Source of the DNA: Saccharothrix saharensis
GTDB taxonomy: Bacteria > Actinomycetota > Actinomycetes > Mycobacteriales > Pseudonocardiaceae
Direction: 5' to 3'
Length of the DNA stretch: 64,000 nucleotides
NCBI RefSeq assembly: GCF_006716745.1
Contig: NZ_VFPP01000001.1
Span: forward strand, 8,319,386 to 8,383,385
Both the position numbers and the translations under genes were made by a program. The notes beneath the pieces are model-generated. The model had not been told where the DNA came from and searched no databases. It was given only the letters and a program-made list of their open reading frames with translations. Below, piece after piece: positions 33,282 through 41,481 of the stretch; position 1 is the first letter of the stretch; each line of letters starts with the position of its first letter.

Positions 33282-33935
33282 ATGGTGCTGATCAGCATCA
33301 ACAAGGCGACCCTGACCGACTGCCCACCCGAGGACTACGAGCGGATGTACGCCGAAGCCGGCGACTTCATGGCCAAGCAGGAGGGGCACGTCGGCCAGCT
33401 GCTCGTCCGCTCGCAGACCGACCCGGACGTCTACGTGACCGTGCTGGTCTGGTCGGACCTGGAGCGCTACAACCGGCTCGACGACATGCCGGAGCTGATG
33501 GAGATCTTCGAGCGGGTCGTGTCGCTCTCGGGCCCCGAGCCGGCCGACGGCGACCGGATCGTGCTGGAGCACCACAAGGCCGACGTGGTCTACGCCGACC
33601 GCACCGCGCCGGACGACGAGCGGGCCGGGATGGTGTGCCTCAACCGCATCCGGCTGGCGGGCTGCGCGGACGCGTTCTACGAGGAGGTCTACCGGCGGGG
33701 CAGCGACCTCATGGCCGCGCAGCCGGGGCACCTGCGGCACAAGCTGGTGCGCTCGCGCGAAGACCCGTCGGTGTACTTCAGCGTCGCCGAGTGGGCGAGC
33801 CTCTCCCACTACCGCGCCCTGGACCGGCTGGACGACCTGACCGCGATCTTCGCGGAGGTCAACGACAAGATCGAGATCGAGAACCACGAGTGCGTCGTGG
33901 TGTACGAGAACAGCGAGCGGGGGGCGGACGCGTGA
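33282..33935 (+). CDS. Tandem antibiotic-biosynthesis-monooxygenase (ABM) domain protein
   Basis: A 217-residue protein made of two dimeric alpha-beta-barrel repeats. Each has the 'ATLTDCPPEDYERMYAEAGD / IRLAGCADAFYEEVYRRGSD' opening, a QxGHvxxxLVRSxxDPxVY core and a following VWSDLERYNRLD / EWASLSHYRALD helix. ABM proteins include cofactor-independent quinone-forming monooxygenases (ActVA-Orf6, SnoaB type) and non-catalytic relatives. A role in oxidising the aromatic core is plausible. Strong GAAAGGAG site; stop overlaps the next start (GTGA). Confidence 0.75.
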   Translation: MVLISINKATLTDCPPEDYERMYAEAGDFMAKQEGHVGQLLVRSQTDPDVYVTVLVWSDLERYNRLDDMPELMEIFERVVSLSGPEPADGDRIVLEHHKADVVYADRTAPDDERAGMVCLNRIRLAGCADAFYEEVYRRGSDLMAAQPGHLRHKLVRSREDPSVYFSVAEWASLSHYRALDRLDDLTAIFAEVNDKIEIENHECVVVYENSERGADA

Positions 33936-34816
33936 AGCTCGGTTTGGCTCACTCCACCATGTTCGAGGCCGACGGGTCGATCGCCGACCCGGTCGCGGTC
34001 GCCCGGCACGTCGAGGACCTCGGCCTGGACTCGCTGTGGGTGAGCGACCACCTGGCCTGGGGCACGCCGATCCTGGACAGCGTCGTCACGCTCGCCGCGG
34101 CCTCGGCGGCGACCGGGCGGATCGAGGTCGGCTTCGCGGTGCTGCAGCTCGCGCTGCGCCGCGTGTCGTGGATCGCCAAGCAGATCGGCAGCCTCCAGCT
34201 GGTCTCCGGCGGGCGGTTGCAGCTCGGCGTCGGCGTGGGCGGTCACCCCGCCGAGGAGTGGGCGGCGGCCGGGGTGGACCTCGGTGACCGGGGCAGGCGC
34301 ACCGACGAGGCGCTGGACGTGCTGCCCGCCCTGCTGTCCGGCGAACCGACGCGGCTGCCGGACGTCGACGCGTCCGTGGCGCTGCGCCCCGCCGCGCCGA
34401 TGCCGCCGCTCTGGATCGGCGGCGACTCGCCGGCCGCGCTGAAGCGGGTGGCGCGGACCGGTGCGGGCTGGCTGCCCGCGGCGGTGACCCCCGGTCAGGT
34501 GGCCGTGGGGCGGCAGGCGGTCGAAGACCTCACCGGCACGCGACCGCCGACCACCGTGTCGGTCTTCGCCACGCTCAACGCCCATCGCGGCGGGATGACC
34601 CGGGAGGCCCTGGTCGACCTGTGCGCCACCGGGTTCGGGTTCCCCCGCGAGCACGCCGACGCCGTCGTGGTCGGCGGCAAGCCGGAAGAGGTGGCGGACG
34701 CGCTGAGGCGGTACGCGGACCTGGGTGTCGGCCAGGTGGTCGTGGTGCCGTTCGGCTCGGGGTGGGCCGAGCAGTGCGAGCTGCTGGCCGAAGCCGGGTC
34801 GGTCTTGACGAGCTGA
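33932..34816 (+). CDS. LLM-class flavin-dependent oxidoreductase
   Basis: A 294-residue luciferase-like TIM barrel protein. Typical features are DLGLDSLWVSDHLAWGTPIL, the LQLGVGVGGHPAEEWAAAGV loop and RRTDEALDVLPALLSGEP. Members use F420 or FMNH2 for monooxygenation or hydride transfer. No flavin reductase lies next to it. It could hydroxylate the anthranilate ring or act on the sugar; a choice cannot be made. Its GTG overlaps the ABM stop, so the two oxygenases are co-translated. Confidence 0.8.
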   Translation: MKLGLAHSTMFEADGSIADPVAVARHVEDLGLDSLWVSDHLAWGTPILDSVVTLAAASAATGRIEVGFAVLQLALRRVSWIAKQIGSLQLVSGGRLQLGVGVGGHPAEEWAAAGVDLGDRGRRTDEALDVLPALLSGEPTRLPDVDASVALRPAAPMPPLWIGGDSPAALKRVARTGAGWLPAAVTPGQVAVGRQAVEDLTGTRPPTTVSVFATLNAHRGGMTREALVDLCATGFGFPREHADAVVVGGKPEEVADALRRYADLGVGQVVVVPFGSGWAEQCELLAEAGSVLTS

Positions 34817-34883
34817 GACGGGAGAGTCGCATGTGGACCGGATCGGGAAGGGCACGACCCGTTCACCATTCGAGAGGGCGACG

Positions 34884-35945
34884 ATGAAGGCACTAGTGCT
34901 GGCGGGCGGCAAGGGAACCAGGTTGCGCCCGTTCACCTACTCCATGGCGAAGCAACTCGTCCCGGTGGCCAACACGCCGGTGCTGACGCACTGCCTGGAG
35001 AACATCCGGTCGATCGGCGTCCGCGAGGTGGCCGTCGTGGTCGGCGGCGGGGAGGTGGAGATCCAGTCGGTGATCGGCGACGGCGCCGACCTCGGCCTGG
35101 AGATCACCTACCTGGTGCAGGACAGCCCGCTCGGCCTCGCGCACTGCGTGCGGATCGCCGCCGACTTCCTCGGTGACGACGACTTCGTCATGTACCTGGG
35201 CGACAACGTCGTGGCCGACGGGATCGGGGAGGCGGCCGAGCGGTTCCGCGCGCAACGGCCGGACGCGCAGGTGCTGGTGGCCAAGGTGGACGACCCGCGC
35301 CAGTACGGCGTGGTCGAGGTGGACCACGACGGCCGGGTGCACCTGCTGGCGGAGAAGCCGCTGCACCCGCGCAGCGACCTGGCGATCGTCGGCGTGTACT
35401 TCTTCACCGCCGCGGTGCACGAGGCGGTCGCGGACCTGCGGCCGAGCCACCGCGGCGAGCTGGAGATCACCGACGCCCTGCAGTGGCTGGTCAACCGCGG
35501 CCGGGTGGTGACCGCGTCGGACTACCCCGGCTACTGGCGTGACATCGGCAGCGCCGACGGCCTGCTGGACTGCAACCGCGTCCTGCTCCAGCGCGTCACG
35601 GCCGCCGTGCGCGGCCGCGTCGACAGCACGAGCACCGTCCGCGGCGAGGTCGTGGTGGAGGAGGGCGCCGTGGTCACCGGCTCGGAGCTCGTCGGCCCGC
35701 TCGTCATCGGCGCGGGCGCGGTGGTCAACGGCAGCCACCTCGGCCCGTTCACCTCCGTGGGCCCCGGCTGCCTGATCGAGGACTCGACCATCTCGGACTC
35801 GATCCTGCTCGACGGCGCCCAGGTGTTCGGCGCCCGGGAGCTGCGCCGCTCGCTGATCGGCCGGTGGGCCAAGGTCGGCACCGGTGGGGGCGGCGCGGGC
35901 CGGATGCTCATCGGCGACCACTCGCTCGCGCAGGTGATCGCATGA
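34884..35945 (+). CDS. Glucose-1-phosphate thymidylyltransferase (RmlA/StrD-like, long form)
   Basis: A 353-residue nucleotidyltransferase with the signature LAGGKGTRLRPFT near the start and VAKVDDPRQYGVVEV in the sugar-binding region. A C-terminal left-handed beta-helix of about 100 residues (SELVGPLVIGAGAVVNGSHL, ISDSILLDGAQVF) marks the long antibiotic-cluster form (StrD/DesIII-like). It makes TDP-glucose from glucose-1-phosphate and dTTP. Start ATG 34884 has GAGAGG before it. The stop overlaps the start of the 4,6-dehydratase gene (ATGA). Confidence 0.9.
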   Translation: MKALVLAGGKGTRLRPFTYSMAKQLVPVANTPVLTHCLENIRSIGVREVAVVVGGGEVEIQSVIGDGADLGLEITYLVQDSPLGLAHCVRIAADFLGDDDFVMYLGDNVVADGIGEAAERFRAQRPDAQVLVAKVDDPRQYGVVEVDHDGRVHLLAEKPLHPRSDLAIVGVYFFTAAVHEAVADLRPSHRGELEITDALQWLVNRGRVVTASDYPGYWRDIGSADGLLDCNRVLLQRVTAAVRGRVDSTSTVRGEVVVEEGAVVTGSELVGPLVIGAGAVVNGSHLGPFTSVGPGCLIEDSTISDSILLDGAQVFGARELRRSLIGRWAKVGTGGGGAGRMLIGDHSLAQVIA

Positions 35946-36946
35946 GGGTCCTGGTCACCGGCGGCGCCGGGTTCATCGGTTCCAGGTTCGTGCACATGCT
36001 GCTCGACGGCGCCTTACCCGGCCTGGAGGGCGCGTCGGTCACCGTGCTGGACAAGCTCACGTACGCCGCTTCGCTCACCAACCTGCCCGACCGCGGCCCC
36101 CGGCTGGCCTTCGTCCGCGGCGACGTGTGCGACGCCGAGCTGCTCGACCGGGTGCTGCCCGGTCACGACGCCGTGGTGCACTTCGCCGCGGAGTCCCACG
36201 TCGACCGGTCGATCACGATGGCGGGCGACTTCGTCACCACCAACGTGCGCGGCACCCAGACCCTGCTGGAGTCCTGCCGACGGGCGGGCACGGGCACCGT
36301 GGTGCACGTGTCCACCGACGAGGTCTACGGCTCGATCGAGACCGGGTCCTGGGACGAGGACCGGCCGCTGCTGCCCAACTCGCCGTACGCCGCCTCCAAG
36401 GCCGCGTCCGACCTGATGGCCCGCGCGTACTGGCGGACCTACGGGCTGGACGTGCGGGTCACCCGGTGCACCAACAACTACGGGCCCAACCAGCACGTCG
36501 AGAAAGTGATCCCGCTGTTCGTCACCAACCTGCTGCGCGGCCTGCCGGTACCGCTCTACGGCGACGGGCACAACGTCCGCGAGTGGCTGCACGTCGAGGA
36601 CCACTGCCGCGCGCTGGCGCTGGTGCTGCTGCACGGCACGGCGGGGCGGATCTACAACGTGGGCGGCGGGACCGAGGTGACCAACGCCGAGTTGACCGCG
36701 CGGCTGGTGGAGCTGTGCGGCGCGTCGCCCGACCTGGTCCGGCACGTGGCCGACCGCCAGGGCCACGACCTGCGCTACTCGGTGGACGACACCAGGATCC
36801 GCACCGAGCTGGGTTACCGGCCGCAGCGCTCGTTCGACGAGGGCCTGCGGCGGACCGTGCGGTGGTACCGCGACAACCCGGACTGGTGGGGGCCCCTCGT
36901 GGCCGGGGCGGAGCGGCACCTGCGACCCGCGTCGGTGACGACATGA
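35942..36946 (+). CDS. TDP-glucose 4,6-dehydratase (RmlB-like)
   Basis: A 334-residue extended SDR. It has the NAD loop TGGAGFIGS (residues 6-14), catalytic Thr125-Asp126-Glu127 in VHVSTDEVYG and Tyr149/Lys153 in SPYAASKAAS, with NNYGPNQHVEKVIPLF in the sugar site. It converts TDP-glucose to TDP-4-keto-6-deoxyglucose. Both ends overlap neighbours by four bases, so translation is coupled from the thymidylyltransferase to the DAHP synthase. Confidence 0.95.
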   Translation: MRVLVTGGAGFIGSRFVHMLLDGALPGLEGASVTVLDKLTYAASLTNLPDRGPRLAFVRGDVCDAELLDRVLPGHDAVVHFAAESHVDRSITMAGDFVTTNVRGTQTLLESCRRAGTGTVVHVSTDEVYGSIETGSWDEDRPLLPNSPYAASKAASDLMARAYWRTYGLDVRVTRCTNNYGPNQHVEKVIPLFVTNLLRGLPVPLYGDGHNVREWLHVEDHCRALALVLLHGTAGRIYNVGGGTEVTNAELTARLVELCGASPDLVRHVADRQGHDLRYSVDDTRIRTELGYRPQRSFDEGLRRTVRWYRDNPDWWGPLVAGAERHLRPASVTT

Positions 36947-38166
36947 ACATCGTGAAGGCGTCCACGACGGGGCAGCAGGCGATGCCCGACCGGGCGGCGG
37001 AACCGGTGGCGCGGACCTGGCCCGCGGTGCTGGCCGAGCAGCAGCCGCAGTGGCCCGACCAGGACCGCGTCGCGCGGGTCCGCGACGAGCTGGGCGGGCG
37101 GCCGGGCCTGGTCACCGCCGCCGAGATCACCACGCTGCGGTCCCTGCTGGCCGAGGTCGCGGCCGGGCGGATGGAGGTGCTCCAGGCGGGCGACTGCGCC
37201 GAGGACCCGGCCGAGTGCACCCCCGCCGAGGTCACCCGCAAGATCGCGATGATCGACGTGCTGGCGAACGTGATGCGGATGACCACCGGCAAGCCGGTCG
37301 TGCGCGTCGGCCGCATCGCCGGGCAGTTCGCCAAGCCCCGCTCGCGGCCGGTCGAGGTGGTCGACGGCGTGGAGCTGCCGGTGTACCGCGGGCACATGGT
37401 CAACGGTCCCGGCCCCGACGCGCTCTCGCGGCGCGCCGACCCCGAACGCCTGCTCACCGGGTACGTCGCCGCCGCGGCCGCCACCGAGGTGATCCGGCGG
37501 CACAACGCGGGCGACCGGCCGGTCGCCGAGCCGCCGCTGTGGACCAGCCACGAGGCGTTGCTGCTGGACTACGAGGTGCCGATGATGCGCTGGGACCAGC
37601 GGCTGGGCCGCTACCTCGCCTCGACGCACTGGCCGTGGGTCGGCGAGCGCACCCGGCAGGTCGACGGCGCGCACGTGGACCTGCTGTCCACCGTGGCCAA
37701 CCCGGTCGCGTGCAAGGTCGGGCCGCGCATGTCGCCCGCCGAGCTGCTGGACCTGTGCGAGCGGCTGGACCCCGACCGCGAACCGGGCCGGCTCACGCTG
37801 ATCGCGCGGATGGGCGCCGGGCGGGTGGACGCGGTGACCCGCCTCGCCGCCGCGGTGCGGGCCGCGGGCCACCCGGTGATCTGGCTGTGCGACCCCATGC
37901 ACGGCAACACCGTGGAGCTGCGGGACGGGCGCAAGACCCGCTTCATCGTGACGATCGCCGCCGAGGTGCGCGACTTCCACGCGGCGGTCCGGGCCGCCGG
38001 GGCGGTGGCCGGCGGCCTGCACCTGGAGACCACGCCCCACCAGGTGCTCGAGTGCGTGCCCGACAAGGAGGCGGGGCGCAACGTGGCGCGCAGGTACACG
38101 AGCCTGTGCGACCCCCGGTTGAACCTGGAACAGGCGGTGGCGGTGGTGGCGCAATGGGCGAGGTGA
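36943..38166 (+). CDS. phzC: Class II (plant-type) DAHP synthase, secondary-metabolism copy (PhzC-like)
   Basis: A 407-residue type II 3-deoxy-D-arabino-heptulosonate-7-phosphate synthase. Landmarks are QAGDCAEDPAECTP with a metal Cys, RVGRIAGQFAKPRS, the TSHEALLLDYE region, KVGPRMSP, RMGAGR, and the late metal site in WLCDPMHGNT and GGLHLETTP. It condenses PEP and erythrose-4-phosphate. Cluster-borne copies raise shikimate/chorismate flux for an aromatic product, like PhzC in phenazine loci. It overlaps both neighbours. Confidence 0.95.
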   Translation: MNIVKASTTGQQAMPDRAAEPVARTWPAVLAEQQPQWPDQDRVARVRDELGGRPGLVTAAEITTLRSLLAEVAAGRMEVLQAGDCAEDPAECTPAEVTRKIAMIDVLANVMRMTTGKPVVRVGRIAGQFAKPRSRPVEVVDGVELPVYRGHMVNGPGPDALSRRADPERLLTGYVAAAAATEVIRRHNAGDRPVAEPPLWTSHEALLLDYEVPMMRWDQRLGRYLASTHWPWVGERTRQVDGAHVDLLSTVANPVACKVGPRMSPAELLDLCERLDPDREPGRLTLIARMGAGRVDAVTRLAAAVRAAGHPVIWLCDPMHGNTVELRDGRKTRFIVTIAAEVRDFHAAVRAAGAVAGGLHLETTPHQVLECVPDKEAGRNVARRYTSLCDPRLNLEQAVAVVAQWAR

Positions 38167-38939
38167 ACGGATCCGACGGGATGAGCGGCCGGCGGGCCCT
38201 GGTGACCGGTGCGGCCGGCGGGATCGGCGGCGCGATCGTCGAGCTGCTGTCCGCCCGCGGTGTCGCGGTCGCGGCGGTGGACCGCGACACCGACCGGCTG
38301 GCCGACGACGACCGGTGGAGCGGGAAGGTCTGGGTGCACCGCGCGGACGTGTCCGACCCCGACCAGGTCGAGGAGGTGGTCGACGCGGTCGAGCGCGACC
38401 TGGGCCCGATCGACTACCTGGTCAACTGCGCCGGCATCCTGCGGCCCGGCGACGTGGTCGGCATGTCCGACGAGGACTGGCTGGACACGATCAGGGTCAA
38501 CTGCACCGGCGTGTTCCTGGTCAGCCGCGCCGTGGTGCGCCGCATGGTGCCGCGCCGCGCGGGGGCGGTGGTGACCATCGGCTCGAACGCCGCCGGCACC
38601 GCGCGGATGAACATGGCCGCCTACGCCGCGTCCAAGGCGGCCGTGGCGGCGTTCACCCGGTGCCTGGGCCTGGAGGTCGCCCGGTACGGCATCCGGTGCA
38701 ACGTGGTCGCGCCGGGCTCGACCGACACGCCCATGGTGACCGCCCTGTGGAACGGCGGCGACGCCGAGCGGGTGTCGATCGACGGCTCGCTCGAGTCCTT
38801 CCGCACCGGCATCCCGCTCGGGAAGCTGGCCCACCCCCTCGACGTCGCCCACGCCGTGCACTTCCTGCTGTCCGACCAGGCCGCACACGTCACCATGCAC
38901 GACCTCACGGTCGACGGCGGCGCGGCGCTCGGCCACTAG
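38154..38939 (+). CDS. EntA-like short-chain dehydrogenase (2,3-dihydro-3-hydroxyanthranilate dehydrogenase candidate)
   Basis: A 261-residue classical SDR with the cofactor loop VTGAAGGIGGAIV, NCAG, a serine in TIGSNAAGT and the catalytic AYAASKAAVAA. The C-terminal region (GSTDTPMVTALWNGGDAERV, then SLESFRTGIPLGKLA) is that of 2,3-dihydro-2,3-dihydroxybenzoate dehydrogenases (EntA/DhbA). With PhzE- and PhzD-like neighbours the natural substrate would be 2,3-dihydro-3-hydroxyanthranilate, oxidised to 3-hydroxyanthranilate with NAD+. Start ATG 38154 overlaps the DAHP synthase; ATG 38181 is the alternative. Confidence 0.85.
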   Translation: MGEVNGSDGMSGRRALVTGAAGGIGGAIVELLSARGVAVAAVDRDTDRLADDDRWSGKVWVHRADVSDPDQVEEVVDAVERDLGPIDYLVNCAGILRPGDVVGMSDEDWLDTIRVNCTGVFLVSRAVVRRMVPRRAGAVVTIGSNAAGTARMNMAAYAASKAAVAAFTRCLGLEVARYGIRCNVVAPGSTDTPMVTALWNGGDAERVSIDGSLESFRTGIPLGKLAHPLDVAHAVHFLLSDQAAHVTMHDLTVDGGAALGH

Positions 38940-38955
38940 CCGCGATAGGACGATC

Positions 38956-39609
38956 ATGCCCATCCCACCCATCCAGCCCTACCCGATGCCCACCGAGGAG
39001 TCGTTGCCCGCCAACGCCGCGGACTGGCGGATCGACCCGCGCCGGGTCGTGCTCCTCGTGCACGACATGCAGAAGTACTTCGTGGAGCCGTTCCCGGAGT
39101 CGCGGTCGCCGCGGACCGAGCTGGTGGCCAACACCGCCGCGGTGCGCGAGCGCTGCGCCGCGCTGGGCGTGCCCGTGGCCTACACGGCGCAACCGGGTGA
39201 CATGTCGCCGGCCCGGCGCGGGCTGCTGCGGGACTTCTGGGGACCCGGGATGACCGCCGGGCCCGAGCACCGCGAGATCGTCGCGCCGCTCGCGCCCCGG
39301 CCCGGCGACTGGCGGCTCACCAAGTGGCGCTACAGCGCGTTCCACCGCACCGAGCTGCTGGAGCTGATGACCGCGGCGGGCCGCGACCAGCTGCTCTGCT
39401 GCGGGGTCTACGCCCACGTCGGCATCCTCTCCACGATGGTCGACGCGCTGGCCAACGACATCCAGGCGTTCCTGGTGGCCGACGCGGTCGCGGACTTCGA
39501 CGCCGACTTCCACCGGCGGACCGTCGAGTACGCGGCGGCCCGGTGCGCCGTCGTCACGACGACCCGCGACGTGCTGGCCCGGCTCCCGGTCGCGGAGCCG
39601 GTCCGATGA
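38956..39609 (+). CDS. phzD: Isochorismatase-family vinyl-ether hydrolase (PhzD-like)
   Basis: A 217-residue cysteine-hydrolase-fold protein. It keeps Asp37 in LLVHDMQKYF and Lys123 in RLTKWRYSAFHRT, and has CGVYAHVGI in place of the Cys nucleophile, the signature of PhzD and the EntB N-terminus. The EntB carrier domain is absent, matching PhzD length. It would hydrolyse 2-amino-2-deoxyisochorismate to pyruvate and trans-2,3-dihydro-3-hydroxyanthranilate. Its stop overlaps the PhzE-like start (ATGA). Confidence 0.9.
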   Translation: MPIPPIQPYPMPTEESLPANAADWRIDPRRVVLLVHDMQKYFVEPFPESRSPRTELVANTAAVRERCAALGVPVAYTAQPGDMSPARRGLLRDFWGPGMTAGPEHREIVAPLAPRPGDWRLTKWRYSAFHRTELLELMTAAGRDQLLCCGVYAHVGILSTMVDALANDIQAFLVADAVADFDADFHRRTVEYAAARCAVVTTTRDVLARLPVAEPVR

Positions 39610-41480
39610 CCGCCGCGGCCGCGGTGCTCGCCCGGGTGCTGGGCCCCAACCCGCCGCCGTTCGCCCTGCTCTACCGCCGCGAGGCCGACGACGAGCGGGT
39701 GGACGTGCTGGTGGGCGACGTCGAGGTGGTGGACACGCTCGCCGAGCTGCCCGTCCCGCGGACCCCGGCGCCCGGCGCGGGCCACGACCTGCTCGTCCTG
39801 GTGCCCTTCCGACAGGTCGCGGAACGCGGCTTCGCCCACCACGACGACGGCTGCCCGCTCGTCGCGCTGCGGGTGCGCGAGCAGGCCGTGATCGGCGTCG
39901 AAGAACTGCTGGAGAGCCTGCCCAACCAGCCCATCGACCTGCGCAACCGGCGGTTCGAGCCGGACGACGACGTCTACGCCCGGCAGGTGGCCGACGTGGT
40001 GGAGCACGAGATCGGCCGGGGCGAGGGCGCGAACTTCGTGATCCGCCGGTCCTTCGTGGCCGACCTGGACGATCCCACGCCCGCGGCGGCGCTGGCGTTC
40101 TTCCGCCGCCTGCTGGCGGGGGAGGAGGGCACCTACTGGACGTTCATCGTGCACACCGGGACGTCCACCCTGGTCGGCGCGAGCCCCGAGCGGCACGTCT
40201 CGCTGAACGCCGGCGTGGCGTCGATGAGCCCGATCAGCGGCACCTACCGCTACCCGCCGACCGGCCCCGAGCTGTCCGGGCTGATCGGCTTCCTCGCCGA
40301 CGAGAAGGAGACCGACGAGCTCTACATGGTGGTGGACGAGGAGCTGAAGATGATGTGCCGGGTCTGCGACGGCGAATGCCGCGTGGACGGGCCGCGACTG
40401 CGCGAGATGGCGCGGCTGGCCCACACCGAGTACCTCATCACCGGGCGATGCACGCGCGACGTGCGGGACGTGCTGCGTGAGACGATGTTCGCCCCGACCG
40501 TCACCGGCTCGCCGATCGAGAACGCCTGCCGGGTGATCGCCCGGCACGAGACCGGCGGCCGCGGCTACTACAGCGGCGTGGTCGCGCTGATCGGGCGGGA
40601 CGGCGACGGCGGGCGCGCGCTCGACTCGGCGATCCTGATCCGCACCGCGGAGATCAGCGGGGGCGGGCTGCGCATCGGCGTCGGAGCGACGCTGGTGCGC
40701 CACTCCGACCCGCTCTCGGAGGTGGCCGAGACCGCGGCCAAGGCCTCCGCGCTGCTGGCCGCGATCGGCGCGGACGGGCGGCTGGGCGCGCACCCCGAGG
40801 TGGTCGACGCCCTGGAGCGGCGCAACACCCCGCTGGCCGGGTTCTGGCTGGACGAGGGCGCGAACGACCGGCCCGTCGAGGAACTGCTGGGCAGGCGGGT
40901 GCTGCTGGTCGACGCCGAGGACACGTTCACCGCCATGCTGGAGAGCCAGTTGCGCAGCCTCGGCCTCCTGGTGCACCTCGTCCGCTACGACGAGCCGGTG
41001 CGCCCGCACGACTACGACCTCGTCGTGCTCGGACCGGGTCCGGGCGACCCGAACGCGGACGACGACCCCAGGGTGGCCGCGTTGCGCCGGCTGGTCCGCC
41101 GGCTGCTCGACGAGGGACGGCCGCTGCTCGCGGTGTGCCTGTCGCACCAGGTGCTCTCCCGGGAGCTCGGGCTGGCGGTGCGCCGCCGGGCCACGCCGAA
41201 CCAGGGCGTGCGCCGCACCGTCGACCTGTTCGGCGAGCGGGTCGACGTCGGGTTCTACAACAGCTTCGCCGCCCACAGCCCGCACGACGTCCACGAGGCG
41301 CCCGGCGGGGTGCGGGTCGAGGTCAGCCGGGACGCGGGTGGCGAGGTGCACGCGCTGCGCGGTCCCGGGTTCCGGTCGGTGCAGTTCCACGCGGAGTCGG
41401 TGATCAGCCGCGACGGCCTCGACGTGCTGCGCGGGCTGGTCCGCGACCTGCTCGCACGGCGTTCGGTGGTGGTCCGCTGA
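39606..41480 (+). CDS. phzE: 2-Amino-2-deoxyisochorismate synthase (PhzE-like anthranilate synthase fusion)
   Basis: A 624-residue fusion of a chorismate-binding domain and a class I glutamine amidotransferase. The first part holds FVIRRSFVADL, GASPERHVSL, SPISGTYR and TVTGSPIENACRVIARHE. The second has the nucleophile Cys511 in AVCLSHQVL and the His595/Glu597 pair in FHAESV. PhzE uses chorismate and glutamine-derived ammonia to make ADIC without eliminating pyruvate. The adjacent PhzD-like hydrolase supports ADIC rather than anthranilate as the product. Confidence 0.9.
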   Translation: MTAAAAVLARVLGPNPPPFALLYRREADDERVDVLVGDVEVVDTLAELPVPRTPAPGAGHDLLVLVPFRQVAERGFAHHDDGCPLVALRVREQAVIGVEELLESLPNQPIDLRNRRFEPDDDVYARQVADVVEHEIGRGEGANFVIRRSFVADLDDPTPAAALAFFRRLLAGEEGTYWTFIVHTGTSTLVGASPERHVSLNAGVASMSPISGTYRYPPTGPELSGLIGFLADEKETDELYMVVDEELKMMCRVCDGECRVDGPRLREMARLAHTEYLITGRCTRDVRDVLRETMFAPTVTGSPIENACRVIARHETGGRGYYSGVVALIGRDGDGGRALDSAILIRTAEISGGGLRIGVGATLVRHSDPLSEVAETAAKASALLAAIGADGRLGAHPEVVDALERRNTPLAGFWLDEGANDRPVEELLGRRVLLVDAEDTFTAMLESQLRSLGLLVHLVRYDEPVRPHDYDLVVLGPGPGDPNADDDPRVAALRRLVRRLLDEGRPLLAVCLSHQVLSRELGLAVRRRATPNQGVRRTVDLFGERVDVGFYNSFAAHSPHDVHEAPGGVRVEVSRDAGGEVHALRGPGFRSVQFHAESVISRDGLDVLRGLVRDLLARRSVVVR

Positions 41481-41481
41481 G

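Noticed and set aside
36943..41480. Phenazine biosynthesis
   Set aside because: PhzC, PhzD and PhzE equivalents are present, but PhzF, PhzA/B, PhzG and PhzM/S types are not, and an EntA-like dehydrogenase would divert the intermediate.
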